DNA from: Cruorifilaria tuberocauda | Taxonomy: Eukaryota > Nematoda > Chromadorea > Rhabditida > Onchocercidae | DNA length: 32,879 bases | Reading direction: 5' to 3' | Assembly (NCBI GenBank): GCA_013365365.1 | Contig: JABVXU010000599.1 | Span: 1 to 32,879 of the forward strand | Shown: one piece after another, positions 20,524-32,879 of the stretch | Layout: every line of letters begins with the position of its first letter | Numbering within the stretch: position 1 is the stretch's first letter | Notes under the pieces: model-generated | What the model was told of the DNA's origin: nothing | Databases searched by the model: none | The model's input: the letters and a program-made list of their open reading frames with translations, nothing else | Program-made: the position numbers and the translations under genes

Positions 20524-22610
20524 CTAAGTTCTCCATATTTTGTTGGCATATTCCATGATCGAATCGTATAAAGTAAATGTTAATGCGACATCAAGACAAA
20601 CACGACATAGCCGAGGTACAGTGCCCTTGTAAAATCTAAAATGACTGTATTTAAATGAAAATTTGTTCGCGCAGAAATATTTTTCATCCTTCGCTTTTAT
20701 ATAAAATACAGTGCTGTCACAAAAAGCTACCGTTAAGTTCAGAAGACATATTTTTTCAAACTTATGCCATTTCCAAATTTCTACCATTACTCAATCAAGA
20801 AATATCTGCCGCTCAAAATTACGATTACTCATTCTTCGATGGCATATTTTTACAATGAGACGATTAAACATGTTTTGAATTATTCAAGAACAACCTGCAT
20901 TTAATTAAAACTTACGCGAAGAATCCTTCATCCTTTAGAATTTGATATGCACAGTTGATTGTATTCTTATATTTTTTGGCTTCCAAACCTTGCATCCTAG
21001 TTTTCACTACATCGATTGGTGTGTTACCGTACACAGAACATGCACCAGCAAATATACCAAATAACGCAGTAACTGGTTTACTAACCGTTTTCGAACTATC
21101 TCCTTCGCGATACCTGCCACCAATAATTTATTAGTTTTTTATAATTGAATAAATTCGAATAACTTATTCGAAATGATTCATTTTTAAAAATTTTAAACAA
21201 ACGCGAAACTAATTTTAGCAGATATTTTTACCAATCTTTCAAAGTTTCCATCACAAAAAATCGAATTGCCTGGTTAGAACCTTGCTTTGCCATTGTGGCA
21301 GTAACACCTTGGTATAAGCCCTGCAACATATATAATCTTTGAGATGATTATTTTAAAGATTGGAATAGGAGAAAATAATATACCTATCAATTTATAAACT
21401 GTATGAAGGTAAAATGTTCACTAACTCGAAAACCCTCAGTTTGCAGAATTGTCTTCAAACCACCAAATAAACCTTTGAACTTTGGTTTAGCTAATTGCTG
21501 ATCATGAATAAATTTCACTTTAATCGTTTCCATTGGTGTAACAGCAAATATCGCTTCCGAAAGACCTGCAAAAATCAATTTACTTTAATTTCATTAAAAC
21601 CAAAAATTGACTGCAAACTTGACTGGTGCATTACCCAACATCTATCCAGAAAGGCATCAAGATACCGTTGAAATATCAATATAGATGCTTCTGAGATATA
21701 TAAATCTTTCACCTGCACCAAAACCACAAAAGAGTCTCCACATCGGTGTAAGATTGCCATTAGAATCAACGGCATATTCCTTCAAAGTTTCAAATGTTCC
21801 AAACCTAAAAATGTCATTTGATTTCACTCTGGCACTATAACATACAACATATAAAACACGATGTTTAAAGTATGGAACTTCAAACACTGAAGTATTGAAC
21901 TATAGAAGTAGAGATTCAACTATACCTAAATGCTGATTTTGGAATAGAACCGTAGATTAATATAGATAATCCGCGATATAATCCTAAAAACCCGTTGGTC
22001 TGAATCGTTTTCTTCACACAATCTACTGGACCCTGAAACAATTAAAGTCAAAATAACATCCGATTCTCGTATGAAAATTTACCTAATGAGAATCTCTACA
22101 AAAATTCAAGTTCTACAGTGCAGTCTTGGAAAACAGACGGAAATAATACATTATACTAGATCAAGAAAACAACCAAAAAAGAACTAACTTTATAAATTGG
22201 ATGTGCTGAACGCTCATCTAATTGTAATTGGGTTTTAACGTATTCAGTTGGGAATGTGATACATATTTCGATACCACCAGTAAATCCACCAATAACAACA
22301 CCCTTTACTGATTTGTCCGATGGTAAAAAACGACGGAAATCAGAAAACGATGAAAGTATTTGATTGTTTTCCGCGCTAAATGAATGGAAATATCCAGAAG
22401 ATTTGCAAATAATTCGTAATTTTTCTTTTTGATAATGTTTCAAATGATTAAATATCTAATAATAAAACTGAAGCATTTTGCAAATTTTCTTATTCATCAT
22501 TGCAAATGAAAGAATTCACGTGAGTAATCTTTAATTATGGAAAATTAGCGTGAATTAACAACAAATTAAAATTTTAATTTTAACCAACTATCTGCCAATG
22601 TTGGTGCCAT
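20524..22610 (-). CDS. SLC25A1: mitochondrial citrate (tricarboxylate) carrier, SLC25A1 type
   Basis: An inner-membrane antiporter exchanging mitochondrial citrate for cytosolic malate, feeding acetyl-CoA for lipid synthesis. Eight minus-strand exons give 316 aa (human about 311): 22610-22585, 22375-22189, 22032-21926, 21804-21713, 21565-21426, 21320-21232, 21113-20916, 20635-20524. The three carrier repeats are present, with signatures FPTEYVK (residues 50-56), TPMETIK (147-153) and TPIDVVK (245-251). Citrate-carrier-specific strings include [50 protein letters not shown] and [15 protein letters not shown]. Repeats imply six membrane helices. Exons 2-8 are firm. Exon 1, encoding only eight residues (MAPTLADS), is chosen because its phase-2 donor matches the acceptor at 22376; the true start could lie elsewhere, since exon 2 has no in-frame ATG. 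Confidence 0.93.
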
Positions 22611-25412
22611 CGGTTGTACTCATTTTCGCATCTGTTGGCTAATTTTGTCTTGTTCACTTTCGCAGAAATTTTTGCAATAATCCTGACACTGATGTAAAAA
22701 AACCGTTACCTTCCAGAAGTATGTTGATAGCAGCATACAAGCATATCATTAATTAATGAGAGAGCGTATCAAAGCTAAAACCAAGAATTTTCAACTTTAA
22801 TGTTTCATTTAGTATTACTTTTTCAATCTTACTTGATTATAACGAATTAACGGAAACATAAGTGATAATTTTGTTCATAAAATATTAATTAATAAAATAC
22901 AATAAAACGAAAAGTGCAGAAGAATGTCAAACATAAGAACATCTTTTCCGTTTTTTCAAAAAAATTGATAAGAAATGATGCAAAAAATATTGATAAGAGA
23001 TGATATAGTAATACTGATAAGGGATGGATTAGTAATTTATGGAAAGGAACAAAAAAAATTACAGTTTAAGTAATTATTTGACTTTTAATAGTATACCGAA
23101 ATTAAGTGCAATAACATAAAAAAAAAACAGAAAAAGGGGGAAAAAACAAGTCAATTAGCTGTAAGATTTAAACTTTCCCTTTCAAATTATCTAAATTTAA
23201 TTAATTAATAAACTTCTAATAATTGATTACTAAAACTATAAATTCGTAAAAATTCTGATAGCTCTTTCTTTTGGGAGAAATAATTCCGGAATGAGTAAGA
23301 ATGTACTATTTCCGGAATATACTTAAACTTAAGACCGCAATTTAAATTACCTCTCAACCATTTCGCTACAAACTTCAAGTAATAAGTCTTTGTGAAGTAT
23401 TCCTGAATTATTTTTCCGTCTCTTCCTTTCCTTTCTCATTCTGCTTCTCTTCTTCTTCGCTTCTATATGCTTCGTTCCATCCTCTCCGATCCGATTTTTC
23501 CGTTTTTTTTAAATTCGAAAAATGTGAAACAGGACAGTCCGGAAATGACTGATTTTCTACTTTGACGTTCAGGAATTCTTTTTTACTATCTGCTTCACTT
23601 TCGATTAGTAAATATGAACGATCGAAGCAAAGTTCGGGAATTCGAAGAAATGGTCGAAATCAAAATGAGCTTAATGGGTTGATAGTTGTACTTACTGCAA
23701 TTATCTTATCCATAATTATCTTTCTTAATTAAAAGGAAAAAACGAATCTCTAACTTCTCAATTTTGTTTTACAGATAAAATTGACATTCATTGATAGTCA
23801 TGTAAATGATCAGTAGTATTGAGAATTGTAATACTTTATGATAAAATTGTTATCGTAGTAATACTGTAGTAAAAATAGTGTAATCATTATCATGACCTCA
23901 AAAGCTAAAGTAGAATGCCATTATTATTAACATTGAAGTCAATAATTTAGCAAAAAACTACAAAAAACCTACCATCACATAAAAATTAATATTTTAGCAA
24001 AAAATATAAAAGTTATTGAAAATAAATTTTCGCCATTAATATTACCGTAGTAATAAGATTAGAATACTGTAATATTCCATAATACAATACAAAATAACAA
24101 TTTTAATTTAATCATAATTTCTTTAAATGTTAATTTTGCTTACATTAATTGTATTGCTTGTGGTATTGTAATATTTAAGTGAAGTGTCTTTATTTTAACT
24201 TTACCTGCTTACACATTCATTTGTTTACTTTTTGCATATGTCTGTTTACTATTTTCTTGTCCTGATTTAATTCAATCATAAAGTAATAGATGAAAATAAA
24301 TTCAAGTTATATTTACCACTTTCATACATGTTATTATTATATTAAATATTACTAATAACATGTATCATGAAAAAATACGTGTGAAACATCATCTTGAAAT
24401 ATCTAATATTCAATTTCTTAAAATATTAAACTAGTTAAAAATAAATAAATGATAATTAAAAGTATTGTAATTAAATTTTTGATATCGCACACAATATTTC
24501 TGATGAAAATATATGATTAGATTAAGGAAAATTGAAAAATAAATCAAAAAATATGGAATAATTTGAAATTAAAAAAGAAAAATTAAATAGTTTGAAATGA
24601 AATAAGAATTTGATAATAAATTAAGTCAAAGAGAATATTTAATTGCTAGAAATAAAAAGAATGAAGTATAGATGTATGTTAGTTTTTTGTTAGTTGTTAC
24701 TTTTTTATTATGAATAATTTCAGACATATTCTCATAAACGAAATTGAATATCGAATTAAAATAATGAAAGTAAAAATTGTTCAAATATTTTCTCATTGAA
24801 ATTATTTCACGAATTCACGAAATAATAAAATAATGAAAATAATAGAAATGAAATAATGAAAATGAATCGATTTGTAACAAATGTGTTAATTAACGTTAAT
24901 TATATTTAATGATTTTATCTCTATAAAATCCAATTTCAATAGATTGAATTGTTTATTTAAAAATTTCTTAAAATTATTCTAAATTCAGAGATAATCTCTG
25001 AATCTTTTATTTAATCAAATATTAAAACACTACAATTGATCTAATTAAATGATCAATTAAAATTTCTTTATTAATTAATTTAAATTGAATTAATAATATT
25101 ACCTTCATTTATCTTCATTATCTCCAGTTTTTTATCTCTCATAACAGGTATACCATTTCGGCTTATGTATCATAAACTATATCTCACATGTGATATCTAT
25201 CGTATCACTAGCATCTCATCGTATTTTATTTCCATCTATAATTCACATTACTTTATTACTATTCTAAAAGTTATACTTTCAAATTTTTAACTCTTACACT
25301 CTTCTATCTATACCTTTTATTCCGGAAATATAACTTTTTAAATTTCGCATTCACTTTTCTCAAATTCATTTTCACCAGTCGTAAATTGTAATAACTGCTA
25401 AAATGTACATCT
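22611..25412. other. long AT-rich intergenic region
   Basis: About 2.8 kb without supported coding sequence between the divergently oriented citrate carrier and the four-transmembrane gene; it presumably contains both promoters. It includes a degenerate TTGATAAGA(A/G)ATGAT repeat around 22964-23030 and a stretch rich in AATATTTTAGCAAAAAA-like words around 23940-24010. No RNA gene or mobile element was recognised. Confidence 0.6.
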
Positions 25413-25490
25413 GCATGTGTGTGCATGTATCTGGTATGTGTGTGTGTGTGTGTGTGTGTGTTGTATGTATGTATACGTGTATGTGTATAA

Positions 25491-25523
<33 letters not shown>

Positions 25524-25724
25524 CGTAGATGAGTTGTGAGTGTGTATCGTTATATTAATAAAGATTATTTTTAACTTGTCCAACCACCGAATCGTAAAGT
25601 TATACACCATGTTGTATATGTATATGTTTGTGTATGTGCGTGGATGTGCGTGTATGTGCGTGTATGTGTGTGCAGTGTGCGTGCGTGTGCATGCGTGTGT
25701 GTGTGTGTGTGTGTGTGCATGCGT
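25413..25724. repeat. two TG/TA-rich dinucleotide microsatellite clusters
   Basis: Runs of (TG)n with TA and CG variants lie at about 25413-25525 and 25613-25724, separated by about 90 bp of ordinary sequence. The second contains GTGCGTGCGTGTGCATGCG, alternating purine-pyrimidine DNA that can adopt Z-form. Histidine/threonine- or cysteine/valine-rich frames across them are translation artefacts. Confidence 0.9.
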
Positions 25725-26058
25725 CCTTGAAACTTATTGACTCATCGATAGTGGTTTAGGGAAGTAATAATGATGGTAATGAGTAAGTTTTGAGTTACGT
25801 TTTGCGTCATGTTGTTATCATTGTTGACGTGGCCGATTATCAACCTGTACTGATAATGTGAAAATTATCATTTGAACAAGGTAAACAGTGTGATGTGTAT
25901 TGTCACTTATCACAGTCATTTATCAGAATCTACCGGTTTTTTTTTCATCTATCCGCATTAATTCCATTCCTCCTCCTCTTCATTCTCCTCTTTCTCTCCC
26001 TCTCTCTCCTCTATCAATTCCTGTTACGATAGGAACTGGTCATTATCATTTTTGTTTG

Positions 26059-26133
26059 TCATCATCATCATCGTTATTGTTATTATCATTATCATCATCA
26101 TTATCATTATCATCGTTATCATTATCATCATTC
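26059..26133. repeat. ATC/ATT trinucleotide-type microsatellite
   Basis: An imperfect array of CAT, CGT and TAT units (ATCATCATCATCG, then TTATCATTATC words) within a pyrimidine-rich region upstream of the four-transmembrane gene. Confidence 0.85.
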
Positions 26134-26233
26134 CTTCCATCTTTTTATTTTGATATTGCACATTTCATACGATTAATTTGTTTCAGTTTAGATGAAAATT
26201 TATCTTTCATTTTCTTCTCGAATTAAAAAAAAA

Positions 26234-26236
26234 GAT

Positions 26237-26268
<32 letters not shown>

Positions 26269-26324
26269 AAGAGAAATGAAAAGAAGGAAAAGGTGAAGAA
26301 GATAGAAGGATGAAAAGAAGAAAC

Positions 26325-26385
<61 letters not shown>
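26234..26385. repeat. GA tract and CT tract in inverted arrangement
   Basis: A (GA)n stretch at about 26234-26272 and a longer (CT)n at 26327-26385 are complementary to each other and separated by a purine-rich spacer, so the strand could fold into a long hairpin or form a triplex (H-DNA). It lies 136 bp before the ATG of the four-transmembrane gene, inside its probable promoter. Confidence 0.88.
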
Positions 26386-26389
<4 letters not shown>

Positions 26390-26520
26390 TTTTCTTTCTT
26401 TTAATAGAAAACAAGGAAGAAAAGAAAATGTTTTGGTATGAAATTAGTTGTTTTAATTTGGTAAATTTAATTTTTAATCGCTAAAATTAATGAGTAATAT
26501 TTAATTAGAAGTGAAATTGA

Positions 26521-29500
26521 ATGGCGAAGGTTGAAGTACAGATAAAAAGTTGCTTTTGTTGCGGTCTATCATTGGCTACTGTCCTCATTGCATTTTATAC
26601 ATTGGTAAGTTTTCTTTTATTTTAACATTTTTAGTTTTTAATTGAAACTTTCTTTCCAGATAATCTATCAAATGATGTTTGTTTGTTTGTTTGTTTGTTT
26701 GTTTTTTTCTTTTTTGGATTAATTAATTTACTGCTAGATAATTTCGATGAAACTGTTACAGAAGTAAATGAATTCTACGATAAATTACGGTAAGAAAGAA
26801 ATAACTGTAAATTTATTAATGCTTTTTATTGTATAGCAATATTGATTGCATCAGGAATGTTATGGTATAATTGATAATTAATAGTAAACAGAATGGTAAT
26901 TTAATTGATTTTTGATAATAAAATTATTAATTTTTATCTTTAAATATTCTTTTACTTGTATTTTCTTACTTAACTTTTAAGTTTTCTTTTTTTTTAAAAG
27001 AAGAATCGTAAAGCTTAAATTTAATTTAAATCGTTCAAGTTTACTCATTTTTTTCTTAAATCATGAAGCAGTATGATGAAGCATTTTTGTTATATTTTGC
27101 AAATACTCATAAAAGTTTATTACAATTTACTTATAAAAAAAATGAATTGAAAAGAATATTTATAAAACTGTTATATGTTATATTAATATTTAATTTAGCA
27201 AATTAATTTCGAATGTTGTACAGAATGAAAATTTAGGTAACTGCAAGAGAATATCTCAGAGCTGTAACCTTTCTCCCTCTTTTCCCCCGCCATTCGAGAA
27301 GTCATTGGCCTTACTTTAAATATGTCAAATGTTTCATTTCATTTTGTTCTAATTTCCTCTTAAATAATCTATTAAACTACGTTTTTTTTTGCTCCTTTTT
27401 CTTTTTTCAAAAATAAATTTATCATAATTACATTTATTATAATTATTTCTACAAAAAAACTGTTAAGTTTAAGTAAATAACAATTTAATTTAATTAGGTA
27501 AGTAGATAACAATATATAAAGATAATGATAACGAAATAAATTATTTTTACGTCTTTAATTGTATGCAAATATTATGATTGATTATGTAATTAAATTATTT
27601 TGGAATTAAATTAAATTGTTTTAAATCATAATTAAATTATTCTAATTTGCTAAATTTGGAAAATGGGAATGAGATTTTCAGCAATACTTTCCTTTTTTTC
27701 CAACAATAATTATATGAAAGTTTCATGATAAAATAATAATATTTAATTTATAAAGATTTTTTCGTTTAAAATTGTTAAGTTTTATTTTTTTCAGTAATAC
27801 CATAAAATATTTACGGTACTTTTCATAATAGCAATAAAATCAGGCTAGCAAATATCATTTTAATATTATCAAATTTGTTTTTCTTTTTTTAATAAATTAC
27901 GTTAAAACGAAAAGACAAGAATGAAGTTTCATTATTTTTAAAAAAAGAACGTGAAAAATATTGGAAATTGAAATTACAAAGGTTACTTTCGATTAACAAT
28001 AAAAGTTTATTATGTAATCCATTTAAATTTTAGGTGAAGTTTAAAATCAAATATATTTCTTTTTTTTCGATTTATCATTTAAATTTATAGCAAATCAATT
28101 TTCATCATTCAGCACGTATTCATAATTGAAATATTAGAAATGAAGAAAAGGAAAAGAAATCGTTTTTTCTTTGAATGGAATATTTTGGAAATAAAATTTT
28201 GACTAGAAAAATTTTATTTGCTAATTTCCGTTCATTGATTAATTTTTCGTTCGTTTGTTTATTTCGTATTTCTGTTAACATTAAATTAATTTAAACTTTT
28301 AAGCGGAAGTTTAAAGTTGAACGTAATTTGTTTTTTTTTTTTTTAAGAGAACAGTGAAATTTATGAGACATCAATTTTTGTCATTTTTTTCAACGAACAA
28401 AATAAGATAAATGACTTAGAAAGAGAAGAATTTTTTGGTTTAATTTTGTCACTTTTCGTTTTTTTTTTTGTTTCCCCATTTATTTGCATGTTTTAGATTT
28501 TTAATTAAAATTTAATTGCAAAGGTATTTGTTTATTTTTGCAATAGAAAATATGCGAAGCAATCATTTTTCAAGTAAAATTTTCTTTTCTTGGAAATGAT
28601 ACAAAAGCATTTTCTTCAAATTTTTTTTTTTGGGAAATGAATTCAATCAAATTTATCGAATATACAATACTCTAAGTAATAATTTAACGAAAAACTTGTT
28701 CTCTCTAATATCATTATATAATAATTTATTACTTTAGCTAAACAAATTATATGATAATTTAATACTTTATCTTGATATTGTATGATAATTTAATGAATTT
28801 ATTAATGAATTTCGTAATTTTCCAATAATGATTGTGAAAAGTTAATAAAGTTACTTCAAATCTTATTTCTTTATCTCTTGCTTTTTTTTTTAGTAGAACC
28901 AATCCGATAAATAAATGACGATAACTATGTACGTTTACTTAATTTATATAATTGTAATGAAATTCGATGAATTTATTGATTGATTTCCGATTTTATTGAT
29001 AACATTATATATCATAGAATGTTGGAGAAATAAGTTGCTATGATAAAATTGATAACTGATATGATTTTTAATTTGCTACTTTATATTTTCTATATATTTC
29101 TTATATATATAATATATTAGATTTTATATTAATAATATTTGTTTTATCATTTTTTTTTCTCATTTTTTCACTTTCTTGATACTCTATGCTTTTTCTTTTT
29201 TTCTTTTTTTTGTTTCTCTTATAATAATTATTTTCAGGAAGTAAATCAATTTCAATTGTCAATACATTTTATCATCATTATCAGCATTGTTAACGTGTTC
29301 AAATTCCTCTTATCATTATCTTTATCGTATTATTTTTGTTATTATGATTTTTATCTTCTATCCGTTCCAGTTTTCATAGTATTTAATCGAAGGTTCATAA
29401 TTGAAAGATGAAGTGATTTAAAAAATAAAAATGAATTCCTGTTTTTTTTTTTTTTTTTTTGAAAATTTAAGGTGCTTCAAAATAAAATAATTATTACTTT

Positions 29501-32500
29501 CTCAAATGCAATGTACATTGTTATCTTTTATCTTTCTTCTAGAAAGGTAAAATTAATCAGAAGGGAAGAAAAATACGAAGTAAATTATCATTTTGTTAAG
29601 AGTAGAAAAACTGAATTGAGTTTGCTAAAGCTTTTTTCAGAATTATTTTCTTCCTATATTTATATTTGTTTCATTGATTTTCTTTTTTCTTTACTTTTTT
29701 CAGAAATAAACAATAGGGAAAATTCAATTCAATTTTAATAATTAAAAGGATAAATCATTTCTTTGAAATTCAGATAATCAAATCAATCATTTTATTATAA
29801 TTAGCTAATCTATAAGCTAATTAGCTAATGTTCTGTTATGAAAATATTCATCGTTATTATTACTTTACAATTGCTTTTGTATGAGTATTAAGCATCCTGA
29901 AATTATTCAAATTCTATAAATAAAAATGAAAAAGAGAAATTTCAGCTTTTATATTCATTGCTAACTGGATTAGCTAGTTGGGGTTTGTCAGATACGACAG
30001 CTAATGGTGACTCATCACATTATACAAATTGTAATTTGGAAGCTTTGGGTAAAGTACGACAAGGTAAATGATATCATGATTAGCAATCATTCTATCGTTC
30101 TTATCATAATGATTAATATTAATTCAATGAAATGAGATAGTGGTAATTAAGAAGTTTATCATTTTCAAATATTATCTCCAAGAGTGAATTAACTTATTTA
30201 TGTGTAAGTAATATTAAATAAGAGTATGCATTAACAAAAGTAATCGAGAGTAAACAGGAAATAATATTATCTTGATTATAACAATTAATCAGGAATTATG
30301 TTAAAAATATAAGAAATTTTTTTTTATTCTTCGTTTTGAAATTTATTTGAATAATATTAAAATAATCATTTGAGCGATTAATAATAATTAAAGTTAATGA
30401 TAGTAATTAATGATAGTTAAAGAAATACATTATTTTTTACATTCATATTTTAAGGTATTTTACTTTTTCATACTTTGATTATTACTTGAATTGCTTACAA
30501 TTTAATCAATAATTTTTTTTAATTAAGTAAATGAAAAGAAAGCGAAAATTTCTTGTATCTTGTATTTTAAGCTTTCCTGATTTGAAATAATTGCCTGATG
30601 AAGCTAATTTAGATAATCGTAAGCTAACATTCAATCAAGGGACAACAACGGTTGTTGTCGAAGATTCCAGCTCATATCATTGCTCATTTGGTCTTTATAT
30701 CGAAGAATTAATCTTTTCTTATACATGTTTGCTTCTTTTCTTTGTTTTATTCTATCAGAAATTAATTGAAAGTTTTTATTTAATTTACTTCAACTTTATG
30801 CAATAATGATTATTATGACGAATTATATTGATAATTAATCATGATTTTAATATTAAATTTCTTGATCAATCGAGATTAAAAAAAATTAATTTTAATTTTC
30901 GATAACATGCTTTATTTTTTTCAACAAATTAATTTAAAAAAGAATTTAAATTGTAATAATATATTTTATTATGGTGAAAATTATTCAATAAGCAGATTAA
31001 AAATTAATTTAAAATTGGAACAATAAATTACTTTGGTAAATTATTATTAATAGAGTTTTTACATTATTATATATCTCAACAGTGTGCAACACTGATTGTT
31101 ATGAATAAATCATAATTTTAATATTAAAAGTTAATTTAAATTATTTTAATTGAATAAAACTGATTAAGGTATTAATGATTATTTCAGGGAGAAGATCAAT
31201 ACTTGTAATTGATATTATATTATATGTACTAATTGTAATTGCTAGTATACTATTGCTAATTGGTTTAGCATCATATGTAGAATGGTTATTACTACCATGG
31301 ATTTTTTTTATGATCCTTGATATTATCAGAGGATTGATTACTGTTTTTTTCATCTTCTTCTATGCTCATGTAAGTTTTCATAATCTTTTCATTACAGTAA
31401 TTTTTTTTTTATAATCATTCAATTAGTAATGCTAGTGATAGATGAATTTGTTTTGGTTGATATGATTCAATTTGATCCTAATAATATGAAAGACTAGTGA
31501 TAATTTAACTTTTAACATTTTTAAATAATGATAATTTAAATTAACTATCTTCTTAGTCTTCCGATGATCAATTTTTTTATCAGTAATTTTATCAATCAAT
31601 TTATTTTGACCAGTTATTATTTAATTCATCCTTTTGAATTCATCCATAATTCTTTAAAAAAAAAATGGTAATGACAAATATTTCATTGATATACAATCTT
31701 TAATTTGCTTATTTTATTTTTCCTTTCTCGATTTTATAACTTTCCATTCAAATATACTGTACATCATTTTTTAAATACAGTAAATTCTTTACTGTATTTC
31801 TATTATTTGCAGTGGAATTTGGTACGCATTGCAACTGCAATATTTTTCCTTGGATTGCAATTCTTTCATGTAAGTTAATTTGATTTTTCATTTTTTAAAT
31901 ATCAACGCTTATAATTTGTAAAACTAGCTAATAATAAGTTAATAATAAATTAAGTAATAGGTTAAGTTAATAATAAATTAAAATGATATATATATGATCG
32001 GTTAGTAGATTATTCAAATTAAATCAATTTTTTTTTCAATACTATATATTTATCATTAATCATTTAAACTATTTATCATTTCAATTACTTTTCTTTTTTT
32101 CCATTAATAATTTGATATGATTTAATTAATAACTTGCTCATTTGTTTTTTTTTATTACTTTTACTTGCATTAATTTATTGTATATTATCAATTACCTTTA
32201 TATTTAATCATTTACTTATGTATTATCAATTAATTGTTGGCCTAATTATATACTTACATATTGTTTTTATATTTATTATTACTTCATAAAAGTTCTAATA
32301 TTTTATATCCTACTCATATACTCATATATCTTCTACTCACATATATTCTACTCATACTTTATTTCTTACTTTTATCATATCTTTCACTCATACTCATATA
32401 TTTATATATAAAAATTTTTAGTGTTCAATTATTTCACATTTTGCACTTTATATTTATTTATGCACTTAATTGCAGTTATTGATAAAATAATTATTCTTTT

Positions 32501-32602
32501 TTCCAGTTCATTACACCTGAAATTAATTGTTTTCTTTTTCTCAATCATTTTCTTTTGCTATTAATTAAATATTGTACTTTATACTTATTAGATTTTACTT
32601 GA
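26521..32602 (+). CDS. four-transmembrane protein, nematode type; 3' end uncertain
   Basis: Firm exons are 26521-26604, 29946-30063, 30613-30726, 31188-31369 and 31813-31869, phase-consistent, giving 185 residues. The N-terminus MAKVEVQIKSCFCC has a Cys-rich cytosolic patch (possible palmitoylation). TM1 spans about 15-40. A loop of about 65 residues with TNCNLE and SYHCSFG follows, probably outside the cytosol. TM2 is about 109-133, TM3 about 138-165, and TM4 begins near 168 (RIATAIFFLGLQFFH). Exon 3 ends at GTTTGC (30727), but donors at about 30690 or further downstream also keep the phase. The last exon is unclear: a candidate at 32507-32602 after TTTTCCAG adds 31 residues and a TGA, but the gene may run past the window. 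Intron 1 is 3341 nt. A possible trans-splice acceptor (TTAATTAG) lies 12 bp before the ATG. Resembles small tetraspan proteins conserved in nematodes; function unknown. Confidence 0.72.
26677..26705. repeat. (GTTT)n tetranucleotide microsatellite
   Basis: About seven GTTT units in the first intron of the four-transmembrane gene, followed by a T-rich run. Confidence 0.9.
26738..26789 (+). other. exon-like cassette inside intron 1
   Basis: A 52-nt segment is bounded by CTGCTAG and by CG|GTAAGAAA, both strong splice signals. In one frame it reads FDETVTEVNEFYDKLR with no stop. Spliced between exons 1 and 2 of the four-transmembrane gene it would instead read nine residues and a stop, so it would act as a poison exon. 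It may belong to another transcript. Confidence 0.4.
26790..29945. other. remainder of a very long AT-rich intron
   Basis: No coding sequence was supported over about 3.1 kb. The open frames at 29139-29411 and 29472-29738 are Phe/Ile/Leu-rich translations of AT-rich DNA without splice partners. Homopolymer A and T runs are frequent. Confidence 0.6.
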
Positions 32603-32829
32603 AAAAAGTGATAGTGTTTGTTTGAAATTGTTTATTAACTCATTCATTCATTGAAAGAAGAAATGATAATTAAATCAATGATAAAGGAAAGCAATTCTAA
32701 GAGTAATTGTGGGGAAAGGATAAGATTGGAAGTTTGGAATAAATTTGAACAATTTCATATTTTCATGAAAACTTGTTTATAAATCATTCCTTTCAATATT
32801 TCCATCCATCAATTATCATTAATAGTACT

Positions 32830-32835
<6 letters not shown>
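32603..32835. other. AT-rich tail region
   Basis: This is either the 3' UTR or an intron of the four-transmembrane gene, depending on where that gene ends. No coding block was recognised. Confidence 0.5.

Positions 32836-32879
<44 letters not shown>
32836..32879. repeat. CT microsatellite at the window edge
   Basis: At least 22 uninterrupted CT units run to the last base. If this is a contig end, the assembly probably broke in this repeat. Confidence 0.9.

Noticed and set aside
25398..25740. Open frames rich in His/Thr or Cys/Val
   Set aside because: They are translations of the TG microsatellites.
26223..26414. Arg/Glu-repeat protein on the minus strand
   Set aside because: It is a translation of the GA/CT repeats.
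26738..26789. Cuticle-collagen N-terminal domain in the cassette exon
   Set aside because: VNEFYDKL vaguely recalls that domain, but no Gly-X-Y repeats or other collagen exons follow.
1..32879. tRNA, rRNA, CRISPR or transposon content
   Set aside because: I looked for B-box-like motifs, spaced direct repeats, and transposase or reverse-transcriptase motifs and saw none that hold up.

Overview
The window looks like a piece of nematode nuclear genome, most likely from a spirurid or filarial worm. The evidence is strong AT-richness, compact genes with many short GT-AG introns, pyrimidine-AG sites shortly before several start codons that would suit spliced-leader trans-splicing, and conserved animal proteins with nematode-like architecture. 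The species is inferred, not shown. No rRNA, tRNA, CRISPR array, transposase or virus-like gene was recognised.

Layout. Positions 1-7264 are mostly AT-rich non-coding DNA. Two weak minus-strand exon chains (269-770 and 1127-2445), an 89-bp tandem duplication and small repeats are the only structures I can propose there. From 7265 to 19116 there is a dense plus-strand cluster: a tiny membrane-type ORF, MED7 (Mediator subunit), an unidentified 80-aa gene, a C2H2 zinc-finger gene, a ZSWIM7/SWS1-like gene and a complete topoisomerase III alpha gene. The mitochondrial citrate carrier (SLC25A1 type) lies convergently on the minus strand at 20524-22610. A 3.9-kb AT-rich intergenic region with TG, ATC and GA/CT microsatellites follows. 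From 26521 to the right edge lies a plus-strand four-transmembrane protein gene with a 3.3-kb first intron; its 3' end is unsure. The window stops inside a CT microsatellite.

How the genes relate. MED7 and the zinc-finger protein act in transcription. SWS1 (Shu complex, promotes Rad51 filaments) and TOP3A (dissolves recombination intermediates with a RecQ helicase and RMI1) act in the same homologous-recombination pathway and sit next to each other on the same strand. In yeast the Shu genes were found as suppressors of top3 defects, so this adjacency is the most interesting biological point here. The same-strand spacing would fit an operon, but the sequence alone cannot prove one.

All exon models were built by hand from splice-site motifs, reading-phase continuity and remembered family motifs. 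No alignment or RNA evidence was available.
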